Assembly: GCF_042945595.1 (NCBI RefSeq)
Contig: NZ_CP168493.1
Location: 2,666,001 to 2,730,000, forward strand
Length of the DNA: 64,000 bases
Origin: Psychrobacillus sp042945595
Lineage (GTDB): Bacteria; Bacillota; Bacilli; Bacillales_A; Planococcaceae
Direction of reading: 5' to 3'
Shown: piece after piece, positions 1-8,213 of the stretch
Layout: each line of letters opens with the position of its first letter
Numbering within the stretch: the stretch's first letter is position 1
Notes under the pieces: generated by a model
Databases searched by the model: none
What the model saw: only the letters and a program-made list of their open reading frames with translations
Told to the model about the DNA's origin: nothing
Made by a program: the position numbers and the translations under genes

Positions 1-507
1 TTAAGTAAGGAACTGTACTATTACTTTGCAACCGTCGCAATTACTTTACCACCGCTTCGTAATCGGACAGACGATATTTTACCTTTTACACACGATTATT
101 TTAATCGATATCTCAATCGTTATGGTTCCACTATTAATGAAATAGAGGAAGAAGTCATTCTAGCATTTTTAACATATGAATGGCCGGGAAATTTAAAAGA
201 ACTCGAATTACTATTAGATGAAATAAGCTCCATGATTACTACGGAGCAAGTGCTTAAGTTTGATATGCTCCCTCTTCACTTCAAGTTAAAGGTACAAGAT
301 TTTTATGAAACAACTAAAAAAGCAGAGGATTTTGTTGTAACTTCTGAAAGAGATATGTTGCCGTTAGATGAATATTTGAGAGAAGCAGAGAAGTATTATT
401 TACAAAAAGCATTGGATAAGTTTGATGGGAATATTACAAAGGCTGCCGAGGCATTAGGCATGAGTCGCCAAAACCTTCAGTATCGACTTAGAAAAATGAA
501 AAAATAA
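1..507 (+). CDS. Sigma-54-dependent transcriptional activator, C-terminal part (RocR-like)
   Basis: The reading frame is open from the first base of the window, so the gene is cut at its 5' end. The visible 168 residues hold the end of an NtrC-type AAA+ domain (LPPLRNRTDDI, then EWPGNLKELE, which are classic sigma-54 activator motifs) and a C-terminal Fis-type helix-turn-helix (ITKAAEALGMSRQNLQYRLRKM). Proteins of this class bind enhancer-like sites and use ATP to open sigma-54 promoters; in Bacillus they often control amino-acid catabolism (RocR, BkdR). The sensory domain is outside the window, so the inducer cannot be told. A copy of the dispersed hairpin repeat follows the stop codon directly. 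Confidence 0.9.
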   Translation, partial: LSKELYYYFATVAITLPPLRNRTDDILPFTHDYFNRYLNRYGSTINEIEEEVILAFLTYEWPGNLKELELLLDEISSMITTEQVLKFDMLPLHFKLKVQDFYETTKKAEDFVVTSERDMLPLDEYLREAEKYYLQKALDKFDGNITKAAEALGMSRQNLQYRLRKMKK

Positions 508-509
508 GA

Positions 510-963
510 AGCGGCTGTGAAGTGCACCTGGTCTTTACTATTTCCAGAGTGCTTTGGACGAAACATCGACTACACTATTATCGTAGTAATTTAACTTGAG
601 AAATGACTGCGTCACTTCTTGAGCCATTTTTTCCGGTAATCTTGTGGCGGTTATTTGTCCGTCGCCCTCTAGAAGTATGTAAAGACATAATGCATTTGTT
701 TTGATTAATGAGGGAATAAATCCCATCCTTTTCTTTTAAAGGTGGACGAAGATGCAATTTCGTCCGCTCAGCACTTATTTAATAATGGATGCTACCTATT
801 TTTTTTAGGTTCCAACAACTCTAATCATCTGCCCACTTATTCATGTATACTGTGGAAGGTAAAAGTAAAAACATACAGCATATCCTGCGTAAGGTAGTCA
901 CCATTAAAAAGCACTTCAAGTCGTTGTGAATACTCGATTTCTAGTATATCAATTTCATATACT
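510..963 (+). repeat. Dispersed intergenic hairpin repeat, copy 1
   Basis: First of four long copies of the same noncoding element (others at 7343, 14863 and 24391; truncated copy at 45614). Shared blocks in order: an AGTGCAC..GGTCTT / CCAGAGTGCTTTGGACGAAACAT segment able to form a bulged hairpin; a central stem-loop with core TGAC-TGC-GTCA; a block GGTAATCTTGTGGCGG; a second hairpin GGACGAAGATGCAATTTCGTCC; and a tail with CTAATCATC and TTCATGTATACTG. In this copy the central stem is imperfect. Short ORFs here are not conserved between copies, so it is treated as noncoding. Confidence 0.85.
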
Positions 964-984
964 TTCTTATTAGATACTACTCAC

Positions 985-1185
985 TTAATGGATTGTAGTG
1001 AAAGGTGGAGACTCCAGACGGAGGCCAATAGGATGTTGGTCACGAAGGCATTGCCACACGATGTGGCGCTCTTAGCCTTCGTTCCTCGGAGACAGATGAG
1101 ACATCGCAAGCGACGCGAATGCGGCGCACCCGCTGAAAGCGTCCACCTGAAACGGAAATCCGTGGTATTATTTAATACTTTAAAG
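985..1185 (+). repeat. Degenerate GC-rich intergenic repeat
   Basis: This stretch is much richer in G and C than its surroundings. It matches, in degenerate form, the element at 45757-45895: GATTG-AG-G-AAGG-GG-GACTCC near the start and GAAAGCGTCCACCTG..CGGAAATC near the end. The 81-codon ORF across it is judged accidental because the frame is not kept in the other copies. Confidence 0.65.
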
Positions 1186-1234
1186 TACTATGAAAACTGG
1201 TTTCGCAGGAGGAAAATCCACATGTTTTCTTAAA

Positions 1235-1292
1235 TCTAAAAAAAGGAGGCTCTGAGTGCTGTCGTTTTTGTACAACACTCAGAGCCCCCCTT
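1235..1292 (-). terminator. Bidirectional rho-independent terminator
   Basis: A long stem (GGCTCTGAGTG at 1248-1258 pairing with CACTCAGAGCC at 1276-1286) is preceded by an A-run and followed by CCCCTTTT, so it can work in both directions. It lies just after the stop of the minus-strand yugI. Confidence 0.85.
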
Positions 1293-1300
1293 TTCATTTA

Positions 1301-1675
1301 TTAACGGATTGATTGTTTAATCCAATCTGCTAACTTTTCTTTTAAAGTGTTAAACCCTTCTAGATCATGCTCATCTACACGGGCTTGGAGGGTTTTCCGT
1401 GGTTTATCATCTTTTTTTGGAACTGCAGGTTTTTCTTGTAGTTCACGTATGGACAAACTTATCTTTCCTGAATCATTATCTACTTCTAGAATTTTCACTT
1501 CTACTTCTTGCCCAACTGTTAAAAACTCACTGACTTCTTTCACATAGCCATACGTTATCTCAGAAATATGCACAAGTCCTTGTGTATCTTCATCTAAACT
1601 AACAAAAGCACCATAAGGTTGAATGCCAGTAACTTTTCCCTTAACAACATCTCCTACCGTAAAATCTTTGATCAT
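1301..1675 (-). CDS. yugI: S1 RNA-binding domain protein YugI (general stress protein 13)
   Basis: The 124-residue product has one S1/OB-fold RNA-binding domain at roughly residues 5-75 (VGDVVKGKVTGIQPYGAFVSL then GLVHIS). A charged tail ends in LKEKLADWIKQSIR. Family members bind RNA or ribosomes. The ORF extends to a GTG at 1684, but the ATG at 1675 is preferred because GGGAGTG lies six bases before it. It is monocistronic, with its own terminator. Confidence 0.88.
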   Translation of the reverse strand: MIKDFTVGDVVKGKVTGIQPYGAFVSLDEDTQGLVHISEITYGYVKEVSEFLTVGQEVEVKILEVDNDSGKISLSIRELQEKPAVPKKDDKPRKTLQARVDEHDLEGFNTLKEKLADWIKQSIR

Positions 1676-1761
1676 CTCGTTCACTCCCTACTTCTCTATA
1701 TTCGTATCTACCCTAAAGGTCATGTTAAATTATAACATAGTAGAAAGAGAGCGAGCAAAAA

Positions 1762-3474
1762 TCACTGGGTTGGCATAAAGGCTGCTCGCCAACCGTTTTC
1801 TGTATGGATGACTGCAAAACCAACTACGGTGTCTTGCAAGTACTGCGCATTTTCTGGATGTAGGGTTAAAACTACATACCCACCTTCATCCGAGCGTTGT
1901 TCAAAACGGAAAGAAGAAAACTCCTTACGAAATTCCGTTATTTTTTCATGAGGAGCGCTCATATATTCTGCTTTAGGAATTTGATAGTATCCATCATCTT
2001 TAATGTACAGTTCATATTGCGTTTCATAATCCCCTAACTGTATACAATAATAATACAACCCAACAATTTCTTCAGCTGTTGCTTCTTTTAAAACCGTTTG
2101 ATCATTCGTTTCAGCAAATGATTGATACATTGCTTGGATTCGTAGTAGGAAATCATCATCAACAAGCGTTTCATTTCCTATTTTTTTGTTCACTAAACGC
2201 TCGGGCATAAACCGCTCCAAATCTCCATTTTTCGCAAGATGAAGCGCATCTTCAATATCTCCATAAGTAAAGTCTTCCCACGCTTCAGATTTAGTCCATC
2301 CCGTTGCCTCAAATTCTTTCACAATTGGAATTAATAAATATGGAGAAGGCGAATTTGCTTCTTCATTTGCCATAGTGTACCAAATTTCTTTATATTCCTG
2401 TTTTACAACTCCATTTTCATCAAAAACTGGATTCTCCATTGTACCTTCCACTAGATAATAAAATACACTTGTATAATAAGTTTCCATTCTTCCATATTCA
2501 AATGCCTCTTCATCCAGCAAAACACCCTCCATAGTTAATAGAGCAATCAATGTCTTATCCATTGGGTAGATTAATTCCGAAGCATACGTAAAGGGCTCGT
2601 ATGCCATCATTAATAAGTAACCATTTGCAATTGGATCCAAATTCCAAAAGTAGTTTGTATAAAGACGTGCAAAACTATAGCCAAAGTGAATATCAATCCC
2701 TTCCTCAACTATCTCTAATTCAAGACTTTGGTTTTGGGCTATTTTCCTTAAATTTTGAAGTTCTTTCGAAAGATTTCTTTCATTCTCAAGTATTTTGTTC
2801 ATATTGTATAAGCCATTCACTTTATAAATAGATAGCTTATCTTTGTACTCATCCAATTTTTCATTTGCATAACCTTTAAGCATACTGACTTTTAAGTAAT
2901 ATTTATTCATAAACTCTATTGTTTCTGCCTTAGTTAATTTATTTCCTTTGTATATTTCTTGTTCCATTTCAGATGGTAGTTTTAACTGATCCAAAATTTT
3001 GTCATACCGTTCATCTAAGTCGGTATAAATAGTTCCCTCTATAAATGGTGTAGATCTTGGATCTGTATAATGTTGGAAATACATATCTGCAGAACTTATA
3101 AATTCAATTTGTGAAAACTCTTCCTCGGGCAGATTCAGCATTTCACGTCTTTTTTCTCTTTCTATTGGATACTCTTTTTTCAATCTATCAATAAATTCTT
3201 TGGCAGATTCGTTTAGTTCACCTTCCCCTTGTATTGCATTTTCATTTAATAAAAATGTACTTCCAAGTATCCCGATAATAATTATGCTAGCTAAACTAAC
3301 AGCCCATACCGTTACTTTTTGCCATTTAGAAGTTTTAAGTTTTTCCTCATTTGCAGATGGAACTTCCTCTTCTTCAATTTTGTTTAATATTTCAACCATG
3401 TCGAAATTAGAAGGTACTCTTTCATAGGATGTTTTCAATAAGTCCAATCCTTCTTCTAGTTGTTTATCGTCCAT
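1762..3474 (-). CDS. Membrane-anchored anti-sigma-factor-like protein
   Basis: This 570-residue protein has a short acidic cytoplasmic N-terminus (about residues 1-50), one membrane segment at about residues 54-76 and a large extracytoplasmic remainder with no domain I recognise. The order (ECF sigma gene first, overlapping gene second) and the topology are those of a regulator holding its sigma factor at the membrane. The ATG at 3474 is preferred over the GTG at 3483: GGAGG sits eight bases upstream, inside the last codons of the sigma gene, and the genes overlap by 11 bases, implying translational coupling. No zinc-binding HxxxCxxC anti-sigma motif is visible near the N-terminus. The anti-sigma role is inferred from context; the signal sensed is unknown. 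Confidence 0.7.
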   Translation of the reverse strand: MDDKQLEEGLDLLKTSYERVPSNFDMVEILNKIEEEEVPSANEEKLKTSKWQKVTVWAVSLASIIIIGILGSTFLLNENAIQGEGELNESAKEFIDRLKKEYPIEREKRREMLNLPEEEFSQIEFISSADMYFQHYTDPRSTPFIEGTIYTDLDERYDKILDQLKLPSEMEQEIYKGNKLTKAETIEFMNKYYLKVSMLKGYANEKLDEYKDKLSIYKVNGLYNMNKILENERNLSKELQNLRKIAQNQSLELEIVEEGIDIHFGYSFARLYTNYFWNLDPIANGYLLMMAYEPFTYASELIYPMDKTLIALLTMEGVLLDEEAFEYGRMETYYTSVFYYLVEGTMENPVFDENGVVKQEYKEIWYTMANEEANSPSPYLLIPIVKEFEATGWTKSEAWEDFTYGDIEDALHLAKNGDLERFMPERLVNKKIGNETLVDDDFLLRIQAMYQSFAETNDQTVLKEATAEEIVGLYYYCIQLGDYETQYELYIKDDGYYQIPKAEYMSAPHEKITEFRKEFSSFRFEQRSDEGGYVVLTLHPENAQYLQDTVVGFAVIHTENGWRAAFMPTQ

Positions 3475-4021
3475 ATTTTTCACCTCCGTTTGTTGAAAGA
3501 AGCTTTTTTAGTTGTTCTTTTGCACGGAGTAATCTAGTTTTTACTGTTGATAATGGGACGTTTAAAACATCCGCGATTTGTTCGTATGATAAATCATGAA
3601 AATAGAACAGAATAATTGGGTGTCGGTATTTTTCATCAAGTGACTGAATTGTATCATGCAGTTCCCGATCTTCCTCAAAGACTAGCACTCGATCTTCAGC
3701 TGATTTGGTAGAGTACTTTACTCCAATCTCATTACTAAGCTTTTCTTCTTTTTCCTTCTCTTTTGTTTCTTTTCGGTAATAGTCCCTCGTTGTATTTAAT
3801 GTAATTTTGTATAACCATGTAGTAAATCGCTCACGCTTGAACTGATGTAAAAAACGATATAGCTTTACAAATACTTCTTGTGTGACATCGGGAATATCAA
3901 TTACTTTAACGCCACATTGAAATGCAAACTTTTCTACGGTTCGATGATGTTTTTGAATGAGCTCTGTATAAGCAAATTTGTCTCCCTGCTGCGCTCGCTC
4001 GATAAGTTCATATTCTGACAT
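3464..4021 (-). CDS. ECF-type RNA polymerase sigma factor
   Basis: The 185-residue product has the two ECF domains: region 2 (about residues 8-75, with DVTQEVFVKLYRFLHQF and FTTWLYKITLN) and region 4 helix-turn-helix (about residues 120-175, LSYEQIADVLNVPLSTVKTRLLRAKEQL). It directs RNA polymerase to stress-type promoters and is expected to be held inactive by the overlapping downstream product. An excellent ECF-type promoter lies about 30 bases upstream, suggesting positive autoregulation. I cannot assign it to a named subgroup such as SigW, SigX or SigV. Confidence 0.92.
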   Translation of the reverse strand: MSEYELIERAQQGDKFAYTELIQKHHRTVEKFAFQCGVKVIDIPDVTQEVFVKLYRFLHQFKRERFTTWLYKITLNTTRDYYRKETKEKEKEEKLSNEIGVKYSTKSAEDRVLVFEEDRELHDTIQSLDEKYRHPIILFYFHDLSYEQIADVLNVPLSTVKTRLLRAKEQLKKLLSTNGGEKYGR

Positions 4022-4051
4022 TGCTCCCCCTCACTCTCTCTATGTATGGGT

Positions 4052-4080
4052 GATACGAAAGATCGTTCAATTATGTTTCA
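4052..4080 (-). promoter_or_regulatory. ECF-type promoter of the sigma/anti-sigma operon
   Basis: Read on the minus strand, -35 TGAAAC (4075-4080) and -10 CGTATC (4052-4057) are separated by 17 bases. This matches the TGAAAC...CGTA pattern of Bacillus ECF promoters. The implied transcript starts about 25 bases before the ATG, after which GGGGGAG serves as ribosome binding site. Confidence 0.7.
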
Positions 4081-4148
4081 CATTTACGCGTACATTTTCA
4101 TAAAAACCTCGTGTACAATAAGACAGTCCTACAAAAGGAGGAATTACT

Positions 4149-5486
4149 TTGGAAAAAAGAGATCATTTTGGATCGAAGATAGGTTTTATATTAGCAGCTG
4201 CTGGAAGTGCAATCGGCTTAGGCGCGATTTGGAAGTTCCCCTATATGGCAGGAACGAACGGTGGCAGTGTGTTCGTAATGCTATTTATCGTATGTACAAT
4301 TTTAATTGGGTTACCTATCCTACTTGCAGAATTTATTATTGGAAGAAAAGGACAAGCTGATGCTGTAACTGGATTTAAAAAGCTTGTTCCAGGAAAGCCT
4401 TGGTTTTTAATCGGATGGTCCGGATTTATCTTTTCATTTATCATACTATCTTTTTATAGTGTTGTTGGAGGTTGGATATTATCTTATTTGATAAGGGCAA
4501 TTACCTTTAGCCTGAATGGAACGAGCGAAACGTTCTATGAAGATCTTTTTAATACAGTTATCTCCAATCCTTGGGAAGTATTAATAGGGCAAGGATTATT
4601 CATATTTTTAACCATCTGGATAGTATCTGGCGGGATTAAAGGTGGAATCGAGAAGGCTAGTAAATGGATGATGCCCGTTCTACTTATATTCTTTGTTGTA
4701 TTAGCAATTCGCTCCTTAACACTAGATGGTGCCATAGAAGGAGTTAAGTTTCTCTTTGTACCTGATTGGTCATACCTCACTTGGAAAACAGCACTACTTG
4801 CTTTAGGACAAGCATTCTTTTCTTTAAGTGTCGGTGTTTCAGCAATGATTACATATGCATCATACTTACCAAAAGAGACGAAATTAGGTAGTTCAGCGCT
4901 CAGTGTATCCGTACTCAATATTGGCATTTCGATAATGGCTGGTCTTGTTATTTTCCCTGCTGTATTTGCCCTTGGATTTTCTCCGGATTCGGGACCTGGA
5001 TTAGTATTTATCATTTTACCCGCGGTGTTTAAGCAAATCATATTTGGTCAATTTTTCTTGATTTTATTTTTCATTTTGTTATTATTTGCAACACTCACTT
5101 CATCTATCAGCATGTTAGAAATTGTTGTATCCATTGGGATCAAATCAAAATATGATCGAAGAAAACGTGCTGCATGGGTATATGGATTCTTTATCTTTTT
5201 AGTAGGTATTCCAAGTGCTTTATCTTTTGGTGTACTTTCGAATATACACATTTTAGGCATGTCTATTTTTGATTTTGCAGACTTCATCACAAGCAGCTTT
5301 GGGTTACCACTTGGTGCATTATTTATCTCATTATTTGCTGGATATGTACTATCAAAGTCGGAACTTTCTAACGAGTTGATGCTAAATACTTTTCTTTTAC
5401 ATGCATGGCATATCATCGTTCGTTACGCTGCTCCAGTCGCAATTATTATCGTGTTTGTCCAAGGAATTATTAAAGTGTTTTTCTAA
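4149..5486 (+). CDS. Neurotransmitter:sodium symporter family transporter (YocR/YhdH-like)
   Basis: The 445-residue polytopic membrane protein starts with the NSS hallmark (residues about 4-40: RDHFGSKIGFILAAAGSAIGLG, then IWKFPYMAGTNGG), which forms the substrate and Na+ site in TM1. About 11 hydrophobic segments follow. Bacterial members import amino acids with sodium; the substrate cannot be read from sequence. The start is TTG at 4149, with AAAGGAGG ending seven bases upstream. It is divergent from the ECF sigma operon. A weak sigma-A-like pair TACATT-17-TACAAT precedes it. Confidence 0.92.
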   Translation: MEKRDHFGSKIGFILAAAGSAIGLGAIWKFPYMAGTNGGSVFVMLFIVCTILIGLPILLAEFIIGRKGQADAVTGFKKLVPGKPWFLIGWSGFIFSFIILSFYSVVGGWILSYLIRAITFSLNGTSETFYEDLFNTVISNPWEVLIGQGLFIFLTIWIVSGGIKGGIEKASKWMMPVLLIFFVVLAIRSLTLDGAIEGVKFLFVPDWSYLTWKTALLALGQAFFSLSVGVSAMITYASYLPKETKLGSSALSVSVLNIGISIMAGLVIFPAVFALGFSPDSGPGLVFIILPAVFKQIIFGQFFLILFFILLLFATLTSSISMLEIVVSIGIKSKYDRRKRAAWVYGFFIFLVGIPSALSFGVLSNIHILGMSIFDFADFITSSFGLPLGALFISLFAGYVLSKSELSNELMLNTFLLHAWHIIVRYAAPVAIIIVFVQGIIKVFF

Positions 5487-5531
5487 AAATTGCTACTCTT
5501 TTCTTCCATAAATGATGTTCTAAAAAGTTTG

Positions 5532-5540
5532 TGCTATAAT
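5532..5540 (+). promoter_or_regulatory. Extended -10 promoter of the small XRE regulator
   Basis: TG-C-TATAAT (TG at 5532-5533, TATAAT at 5535-5540) is a perfect extended -10 about 40 bases before the start codon. No good -35 is seen, as is common with extended -10 promoters. Confidence 0.55.
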
Positions 5541-5582
5541 ATATTAATACATTAATACTTCTTTGAAAGGATGGATGTAATA

Positions 5583-5795
5583 ATGAAAAAAGAATTACAC
5601 TTACAACTACGTCAATTAAGAGAAGAACGCAATATTTCTTTAGAAACACTTGCACTAAAAACAAGAATCGGTACTGGAAAGCTAGAGGCTTACGAAGCTG
5701 GCAATGAAACCCCTTCCGTACAAACACTACTTAAATTGTCCAATGCACTAGAGGTACCAGCTTCTAATCTATTAGACGGCCTACAAAACGCATAA
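5583..5795 (+). CDS. Small XRE-family helix-turn-helix protein
   Basis: The 70-residue product is almost entirely an XRE/Cro-type DNA-binding domain: LRQLREERNISLETLALKTRIGTGKLEAYE followed by PSVQTLLKLSNALEVP. No sensory or dimerisation extension is visible. An ATG at 5571 is in frame, but the purine-rich AAAGG touches it; the ATG at 5583 has GAAAGGATG at a proper distance and is preferred. It is a single gene with its own promoter and terminator. The target is unknown. Confidence 0.85.
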   Translation: MKKELHLQLRQLREERNISLETLALKTRIGTGKLEAYEAGNETPSVQTLLKLSNALEVPASNLLDGLQNA

Positions 5796-5830
5796 AAGCT
5801 TTCGGTTTTTACACCGAAAGCTTTTTCTTT
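5795..5830. terminator. Bidirectional terminator between xre and yugE
   Basis: AAAGCTTTCGGT (5795-5806) pairs perfectly with ACCGAAAGCTTT (5813-5824), followed by TTCTTTTT and preceded by A residues. It serves both convergent genes. Confidence 0.88.
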
Positions 5831-6091
5831 TTAGATGATGCATTTCATTTCATACTTCAAAGCGATTAATTTGTACGAAATATCCACACACTTTTCAAGT
5901 GGAATCCACTGTTCAAATGAATGTTCATAAATAGTTTGAATTCGTTTAGCTAGGTCGGAAGGATGATCAATCATTTGTAAATCTGCAACGACATCTGCAG
6001 CTTCTGCGTCATAACTATCGACACCTATTTCAAATGGGTCCCATTCCTGTAATGTCCAAACAGCTTTTCGATTCATTTCAATTGAGTCCAT
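5831..6091 (-). CDS. yugE: DUF1871 family protein YugE
   Basis: The 86-residue soluble protein carries the DUF1871 signature: WDPFEIGVDSYDAEAADVVADL near residue 17, LAKRIQTIYEHSFEQWIP, and a C-terminal helix. The biochemical role of the family is unknown. It sits between a small regulator and patB, close to yugI, in the same neighbourhood as in B. subtilis, which supports the assignment. Confidence 0.85.
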   Translation of the reverse strand: MDSIEMNRKAVWTLQEWDPFEIGVDSYDAEAADVVADLQMIDHPSDLAKRIQTIYEHSFEQWIPLEKCVDISYKLIALKYEMKCII

Positions 6092-6166
6092 AAATTTTCA
6101 CCTTACTGTTTTTATTCGTTAGAGTTATAATAACATAATAATCTTAAATTGAAAGAGGTAATTAAT

Positions 6167-7336
6167 TTGTCTGATTTTACAACTGTTTACCAAAGACGTA
6201 ATACTAATTCGGTAAAATGGGATTCAGTGGAAGAAATTTATTCGATTACAGATGCTTCTCAAGTACTTCCGATGTGGATTGCAGACATGGATTTTGCAAT
6301 ACCTTCTCCCATTACCGAAGCATTGCAACGACGTTTAGAACACCCAGTTTTCGGTTATTCTAAGGCATCGGAAGAAACAAAAACAGCGTTCACCAACTGG
6401 ATGCAAAAAAAACATCAATTAAAAATAGAAAATAAATGGATTTTGTTTCAGCAAGGGGTAGTTCCTTCCATATCAGCAGTTGTTGAAGCTTTTACAGAAG
6501 TAGGAGACAAAGTCCTTATACATACTCCAGTATATCCCCCATTTACAATTGTCCCTGAAAAACTGGGGCGCGTTGTAGAAACTTGCCGACTTACCGAGCA
6601 AGATGGATCATTGGAAATCGATTTTAGTGCATTTGAAGCAAAGTTAAAATCAGGGGTAAAAGTATTTATCCTTTGCAGTCCACATAACCCGGGTGGACAA
6701 GTGTGGAGCAAGGAAGACTTAACGAAAATAGCAGCATTATGTCAAAGTAATAATGTTTTAGTTTTATCAGATGAAATACACTCAGATATAGTTTTTAAAC
6801 CAAACAAGCACATCCCTATTTTATCAGTCGCGGAAAATCTTAATAATATTATTACTATTTTTGCTCCTACCAAAACGTTTAACTTAGCAGGCATTCAAGC
6901 AGCAACAATTATTGTTCCAGATGAACAGAAAAGAAAAGTACTAGAGGATCATGCTTTGGCGCATGGACAAATGGAATTGAGTATTTTCTCATTAACTGCT
7001 TTCCAAGCAGCTTATGAACATGGTGAAGCTTGGCTGGAAGAACTTCTAGAAATTGTATCTTCTAATATGGATTATGTAGTGGATCAATTAACGTCTAAAG
7101 TAGATGGAATAAAAGCTTTCAAACCAGATGGTACTTATTTATTGTGGATTGACTATCGTGACACTGGTTTAAGTGAAAAGGATATGATGGATCTTCTTTT
7201 AACAAAAGGGAAGCTAGCACTAGAACCAGGTACAAAATACGGGGAAGCTGGAAATGGCTTTTTACGTATGAATGTTGCATGTCCAAGAATGACAATAGAA
7301 GATGGAGTCGCACGATTTATAAAAGCTTTAACCTAA
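6167..7336 (+). CDS. patB: PLP-dependent C-S lyase PatB (cystathionine beta-lyase type)
   Basis: Fold-type I aminotransferase-like enzyme of 389 residues. The PLP lysine is K236 in APTKTFNLAG. Other family motifs are VLPMWIADMDF near the N-terminus, SPHNPGGQVW and LSDEIHSD. PatB/MalY enzymes cleave carbon-sulfur bonds of cystathionine and cysteine conjugates, giving pyruvate, ammonia and a thiol. The ORF begins at a TTG at 6149, but GAAAGAGG (6151-6158) lies eight bases before a second TTG at 6167, giving a length close to B. subtilis PatB. A hairpin repeat copy follows the stop codon. Confidence 0.9.
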   Translation: MSDFTTVYQRRNTNSVKWDSVEEIYSITDASQVLPMWIADMDFAIPSPITEALQRRLEHPVFGYSKASEETKTAFTNWMQKKHQLKIENKWILFQQGVVPSISAVVEAFTEVGDKVLIHTPVYPPFTIVPEKLGRVVETCRLTEQDGSLEIDFSAFEAKLKSGVKVFILCSPHNPGGQVWSKEDLTKIAALCQSNNVLVLSDEIHSDIVFKPNKHIPILSVAENLNNIITIFAPTKTFNLAGIQAATIIVPDEQKRKVLEDHALAHGQMELSIFSLTAFQAAYEHGEAWLEELLEIVSSNMDYVVDQLTSKVDGIKAFKPDGTYLLWIDYRDTGLSEKDMMDLLLTKGKLALEPGTKYGEAGNGFLRMNVACPRMTIEDGVARFIKALT

Positions 7337-7342
7337 AAGTAG

Positions 7343-7811
7343 CTCAAGCGGCATTTAAGTGCATCTGGTCTTCTCTATTTCTAGAGTGCTTTGGACGAAA
7401 CATTGGTTACACTATTACAGTTTGAATTGTGTAGCTGGAAGTGACTGTGTCACTTCCAGCTACACTTTTTTCGGTAATCTTGTGGCAGATGTTTTGTCCA
7501 TCTCCCTCTTGAAATAGGAAGAGACAAGGTACATAAGATTTGGTTAATGAGAGATTAGATACTTCCCAATTCTTTTAAAAGCGGACGAAGATACAATTTC
7601 GTCCGCTTAAGCCTTCTTTATCAATGAATGCTATCTATTTTTTCAGGTTCCACCAACTCTAATCATCTTCCCACTAATTCATGTATACTGTGTACGGTAA
7701 AAGTAAGAAACAATCCAGATCAATACCTTGTAGGAGACACAACTTAACCAGAGTCCAAGTCGTTGTGAAAACTGGTTTTCAATTATATCAATTTCAGATA
7801 CATTCCTATGA
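7343..7811 (+). repeat. Dispersed intergenic hairpin repeat, copy 2
   Basis: Same block order as copy 1. The central hairpin is a perfect 17-bp inverted repeat, GTGTAGCTGGAAGTGAC (7429-7445), loop TGT, and its complement (7449-7465). The second hairpin GCGGACGAA-GATACAA-TTCGTCCGC follows near 7580-7605. The far tail (AAGTCGTTGTGAA and ATATCAATTTCA) is shared only with copy 1. Bases 7812-7956 hold nothing recognisable. Confidence 0.88.
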
Positions 7812-7956
7812 AAACAGCGGCATTACACATATTCAAAAATTAATAGGATATTCATTTTAAATCAAAATAATACCGGTTTAATGCTGAAATTAGCTTTCTC
7901 ATGGTAGATGGTGGCTTTAGTGAAACGTGAGTCATGGTAGTTTCTCAGTCTATAAC

Positions 7957-7992
7957 AAAAGGATTCAACTCAGTTTTGAGTTGAATCCTTTT
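7957..7992. terminator. Terminator overlapping the end of the small membrane gene
   Basis: A 16-bp perfect inverted repeat (7957-7972 with 7977-7992, arms beginning AAAAGGATTCAACTCA) ends in T-runs in both directions. The stop codon of the minus-strand gene lies inside the hairpin. Confidence 0.85.
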
Positions 7993-8197
7993 CCATCTGT
8001 TCTTTTCTCGCTTGCATTACTTTTGCTTCTATTTCTCTAGCTTTCTCTGCGTCCTTATTAGATTTTTTCATTAACCATCTAAATAGTAGGATGCAAATTC
8101 CTATGAGTACAAGCAATTCAATCACTACAGGAATATATTCTGTTTTATCTTCTGGAAAGTACAGATATAAAAAGCCTAGTTGTAAAATATGGAACAT
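7970..8197 (-). CDS. Small single-pass membrane protein
   Basis: The 75-residue product has a hydrophobic start, a clear membrane helix (IPVVIELLVLIGICILLFRWLM, about residues 22-43) and a basic/acidic amphipathic tail (NKDAEKAREIEAKVMQARKEQME) likely to be a cytoplasmic coiled helix. It begins 16 bases after the cyclophilin lipoprotein gene on the same strand, so the two are probably cotranscribed. A usable GGGAAG ribosome binding site precedes the ATG. I do not recognise the family. Confidence 0.6.
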   Translation of the reverse strand: MFHILQLGFLYLYFPEDKTEYIPVVIELLVLIGICILLFRWLMKKSNKDAEKAREIEAKVMQARKEQMEKDSTQN

Positions 8198-8213
8198 CTC
8201 GACACTTCCCTAC

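Noticed and set aside
538..726. A 62-codon minus-strand ORF after the sigma-54 activator
   Set aside because: It falls in hairpin repeat copy 1. The equivalent region of copies 2-4 has no matching frame, and conservation is of stems, not codons.
988..1233. An 81-codon + strand ORF in a GC-rich stretch
   Set aside because: It lies across the degenerate GC-rich repeat; the frame is not kept in the copies at 24793 and 45757.
4046..4360. A + strand ORF overlapping the NSS transporter start
   Set aside because: It is out of frame with the clear NSS protein and lacks a ribosome binding site.
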